A stretch of 5,565 bases of DNA from Amphritea sp. (GTDB lineage: Bacteria; Pseudomonadota; Gammaproteobacteria; Pseudomonadales; Balneatricaceae), in assembly GCA_018067325.1 (NCBI GenBank), contig JAGPUU010000189.1, forward strand, positions 1 to 5,565. Reading direction: 5' to 3'. The notes under the pieces were generated by a model. That model had not been told where the DNA came from. It saw nothing but the letters and a program-made list of their open reading frames with translations, and did no database searches. The first letter of the stretch is position 1; each line of letters opens with the position of its first letter. Made by a program: the position numbers and the translations under genes. This document shows, piece after piece, positions 1 through 5,563 of the stretch.

Positions 1-1
1 G

Positions 2-247
2 TTCGGTAATCTCAGCGCACTTGCGATGGAACCCTTAGGTCATATAGCGGGTATTGGCGCTGGTCTGGTTAGTTCACTATCGACAGTGCTGGGGGTAATC
101 CCCGGGGTCATTATTGGCCAGCTTTATAATAATACCCTCTACCCGATGGTGGTCGGCTACTTGATTCTATTTAGTCTGGGACTACTGCTCGGTTTAAGGC
201 TTTATCGGAATACCCCAAGAAACGATGAAAGCGATACAAGGGCTTAA
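2..247 (+). CDS. Bcr/CflA-like MFS drug-efflux transporter, C-terminal fragment
   Basis: The last 81 codons of an inner-membrane transporter, open from the left edge (frame begins at base 2) to a TAA at 245-247. The stretch FGNLSALAMEPLGHIAG matches the late transmembrane signature of the Bcr/CflA (DHA1) branch of the major facilitator superfamily, proton-driven exporters of drugs and small molecules. Two hydrophobic helices follow: one rich in G, S, V and I after the motif (about visible residues 18-42) and one from about 50 to 69. The protein ends in a short polar cytoplasmic tail (RNTPRNDESDTRA), so the C terminus looks natural and complete. The ATG at 26-28 is an internal Met inside the conserved motif, not a start. 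The gene converges on the DUF934 gene, with a 92-base gap. Substrate cannot be inferred from the fragment. Family call is firm; subfamily is moderately sure. Confidence 0.85.
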   Translation, partial: FGNLSALAMEPLGHIAGIGAGLVSSLSTVLGVIPGVIIGQLYNNTLYPMVVGYLILFSLGLLLGLRLYRNTPRNDESDTRA

Positions 248-269
248 TGTGAGAGCTCTTGTTGAGAAA

Positions 270-315
270 GGGATGGATAGCCCATAGCTGGCAAGCGTAT
301 ACGCAGCTCCATCCC
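270..315 (-). terminator. Inverted repeat, possible terminator of the cysI-DUF934 operon
   Basis: GGGATGGA (270-277) is a perfect inverted repeat of TCCATCCC (308-315). Inside it, GCTG (287-290) can pair with CAGC (304-307), giving a bulged two-part stem that encloses the palindrome CGTATACG (296-303). It lies in the 92-base spacer between convergent genes. Read on the minus strand, the stem is followed by a weak pyrimidine-rich run (CTTTCTC); on the plus strand there is no T tract. It therefore fits a poor Rho-independent terminator for the minus-strand operon, or just a 3' stabilising hairpin. The rest of the spacer holds only an 8-bp palindrome, AGAGCTCT, at 252-259. Confidence 0.4.
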
Positions 316-339
316 ATCTGATAAAAATCCGGCAAGCTT

Positions 340-864
340 TTACAGCCGTAGATGCCTGCGCCGAAATAACGGTTCCGGATGGGTCACCGAGCGTGCGTAG
401 ATCATATCAAACCCATTTAACCCTTTAAGCGCATCCGTCAGCGGCTTATCCTCACGCACAGCGAACGACGTAAAACCACAATGGCGCATCGCTGCTAACT
501 GATCTCTTAACACATCACCCACGGCACGCAGGTCATTCTTATATCCATACCGGCCCCGCAAAAGGTACGCCTGGCTATAAGCACGGCCATCGCTAAAGCG
601 AGGGAATTGAAGTGCTATTATCGTTAAAGAATCGAGCCAGGGAAGCAGAAGTTCAGGGTCATCATCCGGATGAAGTATGACACCATACTGCCCTTGTTGA
701 CTCTCCCCTGTCTCCTCTAACGCAAGTAGAGATTCCAGCGATAGTATTTGATAGCGGCTGTTTTGATCATCGCTTTTATCCAGGGCTTCATCGTCCATCA
801 AAGACCAGGGATCATCATGCAATACACTAGCGTGACCCTTTACTGTACCGATAGTATTTTTCAT
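340..864 (-). CDS. DUF934 protein, partner of sulfite reductase CysI
   Basis: A 174-residue soluble protein of the DUF934 family, often labelled 'oxidoreductase, probably involved in sulfite reduction'. The diagnostic block spans about residues 87-131: FPRFSDGRAYSQA, then LLRGRYGY, then LRAVGDVLRDQL and MRHCGF. The first 45 residues are acidic and variable; the end is basic (FRRRHLRL). The only cysteine is Cys129, and there is no nucleotide- or flavin-binding motif, so the sequence does not support an independent redox enzyme; an accessory or assembly role for CysI is my inference. It starts with ATG at 864-862, overlapping the cysI stop in ATGA, with an SD-like GGGGTG (plus-strand 870-875) 5 nt before the start inside the cysI end. 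Translational coupling is therefore likely, as is the cysI-DUF934 pairing known from Pseudomonas. The biochemical function remains unknown. Confidence 0.9.
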   Translation of the reverse strand: MKNTIGTVKGHASVLHDDPWSLMDDEALDKSDDQNSRYQILSLESLLALEETGESQQGQYGVILHPDDDPELLLPWLDSLTIIALQFPRFSDGRAYSQAYLLRGRYGYKNDLRAVGDVLRDQLAAMRHCGFTSFAVREDKPLTDALKGLNGFDMIYARSVTHPEPLFRRRHLRL

Positions 865-2588
865 ACAGGCACCCCGGTTTTCGTCTCAGCGTTTACTTCT
901 GTGTCACTACTCAGCGCAGCAGTTTTGCCAACTTCAGTTTTATATACCCGCTCTTTAAACGGCTCAAGACCGACTCGATTCACCATGCCGATAAACGATT
1001 CATCCACCTCTCGATAATCCAGATAGGTTTGCAGTAACCGGTCTATCGTTTCAGGCACTTCTTCAACCCTGAATGCACGCCCGATAACCTTACCCAGTGA
1101 GCTGTTTTTACCCTGCGCACCACCAATGGTTACCTGAAAAAACTCCTCACCCTTTTTATCCACACCCAGTATGCCGATGTTACCTATGTGATGATGGCCA
1201 CAAGCGTTTACGCAGCCGGAAATATTCAACGTCAGATCACCTAGGTCATGCAGAAAATCGATATTATCAAAGCGATTCTGTATTGCACGAGTGACAGGCA
1301 GTGAACGGGTATTCGCCAGGGCACAATAATCACCACCAGGACAAGCGATCACATCGGTCAACAAACCTACATTTGGCGTTCCTAGGTTGAGCTTTGTGAG
1401 TTTTTTCCATAACGAATAGAGATCTTGTTTGCGAATATCCGGCAGCACAAGGTTCTGCTCGTGAGAGACGCGGACTTCAGAAAAACCATAGCGCGCTGCC
1501 AAATCAGCCACTGCGTACATCTGATTGCCAGTGACATCACCGGGAGGCGAGTTGCTACCGGGCTTTGTCGACAAAACAACCGACGCATAGCCTGTTACTT
1601 TATGGGGCTGCGTATTCGTCTTCACCCATAAACCAAACTCAGGGTCACGGGCCAGCCAGGCACCATATTCTAAATCGATAGTATTTAACTGTTCATAGGC
1701 CGGCGGTTCAAACCCTGCGGCCACACGCTGGTATTCTCTGGGCGTCAACTCAGCATCACTGTCTTTGATTAGCTCCCATTCGCGCTCAACTTCCTGTGCG
1801 AATGCTTCCACCCCTAACGATTTCACCAGAATCTTGATTCTTGCCTTGTACTTATTGTCCCGGCGGCCATAGCGATTATAAACACGCAAAACGGCCTCAG
1901 TGTAGGTCAGTATATGCTGCCAAGGCAGTGCTTTTTTCGCCAGCTCATTAAGGATCGGGGTTCTACCCAGCCCGCCACCAACCATGACGTTGAACAACAT
2001 TTCGCCATTTTCATCCCGATATAGATAAAGCCCTATATCGTGGGAACGAACCGCTGCACGATCACATTCAGACGATGAGATAGCGATTTTAAACTTGCGC
2101 GGAAGAAACAGAAATTCGGGGTTAACGGTAGACCACTGGCGAATAATTTCTGCCATTGGACGGGGGTCCATCACTTCATCACCGGCAACACCAGCGAACG
2201 CTTCAGTGGTGATATTACGGACACAATTGCCTGAAGTCTGAATCGCGTGCATATCATGATCTGCTAGCAACTGCAGGATATCAGGCACCTGTTCCAGTTC
2301 AATCCAGTTAAATTGGATATTCTGACGGGTGGTAAAATGACCATAGCTTCGGTCAAACTCATTAGCGATGCGCGCTAATACCCGCAACTGATCTGCGGAC
2401 AGGGTACCGTAAGGGTTAGCAACCCTCAGCATGTAGGCTTGTTTCTGCAGGTATAGCCCGTTTTGCAATCTCAGAGGTAGGAACTCCTCTTCACTCAGTT
2501 CCCCTGATAAACGTCGGGATACCTGATCACGGAACTGCCCAACTCGCGCCTGAACCAGCGCCCGATCATATTCATCATATTTGTACAC
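861..2588 (-). CDS. cysI: Sulfite (or nitrite) reductase, siroheme/[4Fe-4S] hemoprotein
   Basis: A 575-residue cytoplasmic enzyme for the six-electron reduction of sulfite to sulfide in cysteine synthesis. Cluster and siroheme ligands are intact: CPGGDYC (Cys416, Cys422, a CX5C) and SGCVNAC (Cys459, Cys463, a CX3C). Anion-binding residues are also present: Arg88 in TTRQN, Arg124 in GNCVRN, and Lys165 and Lys167 in LPRKFKIAI. The two ferredoxin-like halves and the conserved RLQNGLYLQKQ, VGGGLGRTP and RYGRRDNKYKARIK blocks match Pseudomonas CysI closely. The GTG start (2588-2586) is chosen because MYKYDEYD matches the family N terminus and an in-frame TAA lies five codons upstream; the SD is weak. 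About 25 hydrophilic C-terminal residues look like a variable tail. The downstream DUF934 gene overlaps in ATGA. No cysJ flavoprotein is seen, so ferredoxin or another donor is likely. Nitrite as substrate cannot be excluded, because the two activities share this fold. Confidence 0.95.
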   Translation of the reverse strand: MYKYDEYDRALVQARVGQFRDQVSRRLSGELSEEEFLPLRLQNGLYLQKQAYMLRVANPYGTLSADQLRVLARIANEFDRSYGHFTTRQNIQFNWIELEQVPDILQLLADHDMHAIQTSGNCVRNITTEAFAGVAGDEVMDPRPMAEIIRQWSTVNPEFLFLPRKFKIAISSSECDRAAVRSHDIGLYLYRDENGEMLFNVMVGGGLGRTPILNELAKKALPWQHILTYTEAVLRVYNRYGRRDNKYKARIKILVKSLGVEAFAQEVEREWELIKDSDAELTPREYQRVAAGFEPPAYEQLNTIDLEYGAWLARDPEFGLWVKTNTQPHKVTGYASVVLSTKPGSNSPPGDVTGNQMYAVADLAARYGFSEVRVSHEQNLVLPDIRKQDLYSLWKKLTKLNLGTPNVGLLTDVIACPGGDYCALANTRSLPVTRAIQNRFDNIDFLHDLGDLTLNISGCVNACGHHHIGNIGILGVDKKGEEFFQVTIGGAQGKNSSLGKVIGRAFRVEEVPETIDRLLQTYLDYREVDESFIGMVNRVGLEPFKERVYKTEVGKTAALSSDTEVNAETKTGVPV

Positions 2589-2683
2589 AGTATCAGTACT
2601 CGTTTAGCCACTATAGCCGCTCAGAATATACCGATGCACAAACTAGACACAGGCTCAATTTTTTAATTTTTAATCGAGACAGA
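2589..2683 (-). promoter_or_regulatory. Leader and possible promoter of cysI
   Basis: Ninety-five bases separate the mocR stop from the cysI start. Read on the minus strand, the region opens with an A/T-only tract (about 2658-2673), which would suit an UP element or an activator site. Two -10-like hexamers follow, TATATT (2630-2625) and TATAGT (2615-2610). Neither has a good -35 at normal spacing: TTGTGC (2641-2636) is 20 bases from TATAGT. That pattern fits an activator-dependent promoter; CysB is the usual activator of cys genes, but I see no site I can name. No terminator hairpin is visible after mocR, so readthrough from mocR into cysI is also possible. Confidence 0.3.
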
Positions 2684-4093
2684 TTACCTTTTCAATACTA
2701 AGATTTCGGATAGCAGATTCAGTGCGGCAACCCGGGGTTTATCCCAGGGATGGGAATAACTGAGGCGCATACAATTTCTAAACTGACCCGATACAGAGAA
2801 CAGCGGGCCGGGGGTAATCACCACACCCCGATCCAACGCTTCAGGATAGACCTCCAGCGTATCGACCACTTCTGGTAGTTCAACCCACACGGCTAAACCA
2901 CCTTGCGGCAAACTTATTCTTAAATCTCCAGGCCAGGCTCGCAGATGCGCAATGAGTTTGTCACGCCGCTCGCGAAGTTCGTTGCGCTGACGGCGCAGAT
3001 GAGCAGCAAAACTACCATCCGCCATAAACTGTGCGACACCCTGTTGTAGATAGCGGCTGCTGGTTAGTTGGGTAACCAGTTTAAGATTGATGATCTTTGC
3101 GTGCCAGCGGGCACCTGAGATCCAGCCCAGCCGAAGATCGCGGGACAAAGATTTTGAGAAGGAACTACAGAGGATCACACGGTTATGCTCATCTAACGCC
3201 TTAAGAGGATCAGGCACCACCCCCAGGGCGGTATCGGCATAGATATCGTCCTCAATAATGGCCAGATCATGATACTCCGCCAGCGCTAATAACCTAACAC
3301 GGGCGTCTCTCGGCATCAGTGCGCCACCGGGCGTTGCAAAAGCGGGAGAAACGACACAAGCTTTGACTTTCCAGCGTTTTAGCACCTCTTCCAGTGCTTC
3401 AATATCCATCCCCGTAGAGACCGACGTGGGCACCTCAACAACCTGCAGACCCAGGTGTTCAAGCAACTGCAGCACACCGTAAAATCCGGGTGACTCAACC
3501 GCAACAACATCACCCTTTTCGCAGGTCGCCATCAGCGCCAAAAACAGAGCGTGTTGGCACCCGGATGTGATGCACAGTTCGTCAATATCGACTTGCCAGC
3601 CTCTGCGCAACATATGCAGAGATAGCTGTTCTCGCAGGCCAATATCTCCGGCGGGCGTATCATAGTATTGATAGTCATCACCCCGTTGGCGCCGCAACGC
3701 TCTGGCGACAGAACGATTCAGCGTGACGATGCCAGCTGGCAATTCACCCGCATGCAGATCTGGTAACAGATCAAACGCAGCACTGCGGCGCATAATATCT
3801 AACAGCAACTCACTAACCGTTACCGGTTTAGGCGCTTCAATACGTGAACGACTGGTCGGTTCTTTGACTGTCTTAGCATGTAGGGTCACAAAGTAGCCCG
3901 CTTTAGGCCTGGCCTCAAGCAGCCCCTGCACTTCAAGCCGTTGAAGGGCATGCTGTACCGTCGCTTTAGACAGCGAATGCTGCTTACACAGTTCGCGAAT
4001 TGAGGGGAGGCGATCCCCCATCAGCCAGCGGTGTTCCTCGATACCCTTTAAAAGCCAGCTTTCCAGCCGTTGATAGAGATATTCAGATGCCAT
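2684..4093 (-). CDS. GntR/MocR-family PLP-binding transcriptional regulator
   Basis: A 469-residue fusion of a DNA-binding and an aminotransferase-like domain, the usual MocR size and layout. Residues 1-70 form a GntR winged helix-turn-helix (GDRLPSIRELCKQHSLSKATVQHAL, then a wing ending GLLEARPKAGYFV). A linker of about 25 residues leads to a fold-type-I PLP domain: SGCQHAL (177-183), SPGFYG (201-206), Asp282 and Tyr285 in EDDIYAD for the PLP ring, Lys314 in SFSKSLSRDLRLGW as the Schiff-base lysine, and Arg443 in MRLSYS as the carboxylate-binding arginine. The Asn of the usual NPTG motif is replaced (FATPGG, Thr254), a position that often varies in MocR proteins. The ATG start has a good SD, GGAAGGTG (plus-strand 4101-4108), 7 nt away. 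It is divergent from ccoG and precedes cysI on the same strand, with direct-repeat operators over its promoter. The effector is unknown; an amino acid or related amine bound to PLP is expected. It is probably a regulator, not a metabolic transaminase. Confidence 0.93.
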   Translation of the reverse strand: MASEYLYQRLESWLLKGIEEHRWLMGDRLPSIRELCKQHSLSKATVQHALQRLEVQGLLEARPKAGYFVTLHAKTVKEPTSRSRIEAPKPVTVSELLLDIMRRSAAFDLLPDLHAGELPAGIVTLNRSVARALRRQRGDDYQYYDTPAGDIGLREQLSLHMLRRGWQVDIDELCITSGCQHALFLALMATCEKGDVVAVESPGFYGVLQLLEHLGLQVVEVPTSVSTGMDIEALEEVLKRWKVKACVVSPAFATPGGALMPRDARVRLLALAEYHDLAIIEDDIYADTALGVVPDPLKALDEHNRVILCSSFSKSLSRDLRLGWISGARWHAKIINLKLVTQLTSSRYLQQGVAQFMADGSFAAHLRRQRNELRERRDKLIAHLRAWPGDLRISLPQGGLAVWVELPEVVDTLEVYPEALDRGVVITPGPLFSVSGQFRNCMRLSYSHPWDKPRVAALNLLSEILVLKR

Positions 4094-4112
4094 CGTGTAT
4101 CACCTTCCCAAA

Positions 4113-4153
4113 CTGTACCTATTAACTATATTTTTTTTATACCTGTTCCTATT
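4113..4153. promoter_or_regulatory. Paired direct repeats, candidate MocR operator
   Basis: CTGTACCTATT (4113-4123) and CTGTTCCTATT (4143-4153) differ at one base in eleven and are exactly 30 bp apart, about three helical turns, so both lie on the same DNA face. MocR-family regulators typically bind two direct repeats as a dimer next to their own gene. The repeats bracket the -10 box of the divergent mocR promoter. A further copy of ATACCTGTTC (4139-4148) occurs at 4214-4223 inside the first codons of ccoG, which may be chance. No binding data are available from sequence alone. Confidence 0.5.
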
Positions 4154-4163
4154 TAAATTACAA
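4136..4163 (-). promoter_or_regulatory. Probable sigma-70 promoter of the mocR gene
   Basis: On the minus strand, TTGTAA (4163-4158) and TATAAA (4141-4136) are separated by 16 bases and match the -35 and -10 consensus well. Transcription would begin near 4129, giving a leader of roughly 35 nt that contains the SD at 4108-4101. One operator-like repeat sits in the -35/-10 spacer and the other lies just downstream of the start point, an arrangement expected for autorepression. This is the best promoter candidate in the window. Confidence 0.55.
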
Positions 4164-4166
4164 CCG

Positions 4167-4199
4167 TAATCTATCGCAATCATCAAATTTAGTAGATTA
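4167..4199 (+). repeat. Inverted repeat just upstream of ccoG
   Basis: TAATCTA (4167-4173) and TAGATTA (4193-4199) are perfect 7-bp inverted arms around a 19-base centre, ending five bases before the ccoG GTG. It could be a protein-binding site over the ccoG promoter or a weak hairpin in the mRNA leader. The arms are A/T-rich, so an RNA stem would be unstable. I found no convincing FNR/Anr site (TTGAT-N4-ATCAA) and no strong sigma-70 promoter for ccoG in 4094-4204. Confidence 0.35.
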
Positions 4200-4204
4200 T
4201 CCCC

Positions 4205-5563
4205 GTGCAAAAAATACCTGTTCTGCAAGATCCGACTCCACCACTCGCTACCGATGGTAAGTTTCACGTCCGTCTCACAGAAGGACGGTTTCAGAATCTC
4301 AGGCGTTTGACGACCTGGCCGCTCATAGCACTTTACTTCGGCCTGGTCTGGATTCAGGTTGATGGCCAGCCATTTCTTTTTTTCTCATTCGAACAACGCA
4401 GCATCATTCTCTTTGGTAGCGCCCTGTCCTGGCATGATCTACCTCTGCTGGCCGGCTTGATGATTGTGGGAGCCACTCTGTTATTCTTTATCGCTGTCGC
4501 ATGGGGGCGAGTGTGGTGTGGCTTTGCCTGTCCTCAAAGTATCTGGACCTGGCTATTCATTCGTATAGAACAACTGACCGAAGGCCGGGTGAATGAACGG
4601 GCACGTCATGATCATCAGCCACTCAGTGGTACACGCAAGTTACGCCGGCTGCTCAAACATCTACTCTGGATTCTGTTGGCGTTCCTGACTGCAGCCACTT
4701 TTACCGGATACTTTGTCCCTGTCAGGGAGATGATGGCTGATGGTTTCAATCTTGAAATGTCTGAGGCCATGCTCGGCTGGCTGACGATTATGACAGCGCT
4801 CACCTATGTAAACGCTGGTCTTGTCAGAGAGAAAATCTGCCTGCATGCCTGCCCCTATTCTCGCTTTCAGAGCGTCATGTTTGACGAAAACACGCTTACC
4901 GTCAGCTATGATGCAAAACGTGGAGAGCCTCGGGCAAACCAAAGAAATGCCGATGAAGACAGCGGCGACTGTATTGATTGCGGTATCTGCGTACAGGTTT
5001 GCCCAACCGGCATCGATATTCGAAACGGTCTTCAAGCCGCTTGTATCGACTGCGCCGCCTGTATCGATGCCTGTGACAATGTGATGGATAAAATAAACCG
5101 TCCAAGGGGATTGATACGCTTTGCCTCCGAACGACAGTTAGAAGGCCTCACATCAAAGTTCCTTAGGTTGAATCTGTTTGGTTACTCAACTGTCGCGCTC
5201 TGTGCTATTACCGCCGTTATCTATGGTTTTACCGACACTAAGAGCCTGCTGGTAGAGATTCGTCGTGATCGCTCTGCTCTATTTACCCAGTTGGATGCAG
5301 ACACTGTCTGCAACAACTATCGCGTAAAGGTAGAACGATTTGCCCGCGATCAGGAATTGATTAAGGTATCGCTGTCCGAAAGCCCTAAATTTACGCTATA
5401 CGGGCCTGACACTATCAACCTGAGCGACAACAACTCGTCCTGGCTGCCTTACCGTGTCTGCATTAGTAATCCGGACAAACAGAATACCAAGCTGGAATTT
5501 GTATTCACCGGCAACGGAGTCTCTACTTCAAAGGAAACCTCTTTCCTTTCAAAGTTGATTTGA
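4205..5563 (+). CDS. ccoG: cbb3-type cytochrome oxidase assembly protein CcoG (FixG/RdxA)
   Basis: A 452-residue inner-membrane iron-sulfur protein for cbb3 oxidase maturation; the family is reported to reduce Cu(II) to Cu(I) for insertion into the catalytic subunit. Five membrane segments are visible at about 38-56, 80-99, 152-171, 187-206 and 323-342. Conserved cysteine pairs lie in WCGFACPQ (Cys105, Cys109) and CLHACPYSRFQ (Cys212, Cys216). A cytoplasmic dicluster ferredoxin domain carries CX2CX2CX3CP (Cys256, 259, 262, 266) and CX2CX2CX3C (Cys280, 283, 286, 290), enough for two [4Fe-4S] clusters. Residues after 343 match the periplasmic Ig-like FixG_C domain, ending slightly short of typical family length but apparently complete. 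The GTG start (4205) is chosen because an in-frame TAG lies at 4193-4195, the next in-frame ATG is inside a membrane segment, and IPV plus RLTEGRFQNLRR fit the family N terminus. No clear SD precedes it. ccoNOPQ do not lie immediately upstream. Confidence 0.95.
   Translation: MQKIPVLQDPTPPLATDGKFHVRLTEGRFQNLRRLTTWPLIALYFGLVWIQVDGQPFLFFSFEQRSIILFGSALSWHDLPLLAGLMIVGATLLFFIAVAWGRVWCGFACPQSIWTWLFIRIEQLTEGRVNERARHDHQPLSGTRKLRRLLKHLLWILLAFLTAATFTGYFVPVREMMADGFNLEMSEAMLGWLTIMTALTYVNAGLVREKICLHACPYSRFQSVMFDENTLTVSYDAKRGEPRANQRNADEDSGDCIDCGICVQVCPTGIDIRNGLQAACIDCAACIDACDNVMDKINRPRGLIRFASERQLEGLTSKFLRLNLFGYSTVALCAITAVIYGFTDTKSLLVEIRRDRSALFTQLDADTVCNNYRVKVERFARDQELIKVSLSESPKFTLYGPDTINLSDNNSSWLPYRVCISNPDKQNTKLEFVFTGNGVSTSKETSFLSKLI
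5530..5549 (+). repeat. Perfect 8-bp hairpin at the 3' end of ccoG
   Basis: AAAGGAAA (5530-5537) and TTTCCTTT (5542-5549) are perfectly complementary around a four-base loop, CCTC. The stem lies within the last codons of ccoG, 11 bases before its stop codon. No T run follows within the window, so it is not a standard terminator. It may mark an mRNA stability or processing site inside the operon, or simply reflect codon choice. Confidence 0.4.

Noticed and set aside
26..28. ATG as a true start of a small membrane protein
   Set aside because: The frame is open to the window edge and the residues before this Met (FGNLSALA) belong to the conserved MFS motif, so it is an internal Met of a truncated gene.
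748..1017. Plus-strand open frame of 89 codons starting with a hydrophobic stretch
   Set aside because: It lies antisense across the cysI-DUF934 junction, both of which are strongly supported by conserved motifs; it has no recognisable family or RBS.
4131..4138. Run of eight T on the plus strand as a terminator tail
   Set aside because: No G/C-rich stem precedes it and it lies in a divergent promoter region; it is better read as part of the A/T-rich mocR promoter.
4174..4188. Possible FNR/Anr box (ATCAA half-site) upstream of ccoG
   Set aside because: One half, ATCAA, is perfect but the other half (ATCGC instead of TTGAT) matches poorly.
4661..5035. Minus-strand open frame of 124 codons inside ccoG
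   Set aside because: It is antisense to the conserved membrane and ferredoxin region of ccoG, and its cysteine- and polar-rich translation has no domain pattern.
4821..5084. Plus-strand 87-codon frame inside ccoG
   Set aside because: It is a +1 frame shadow of the dicluster ferredoxin region; the ccoG frame is intact with all eight cluster cysteines, so there is no frameshift to explain.
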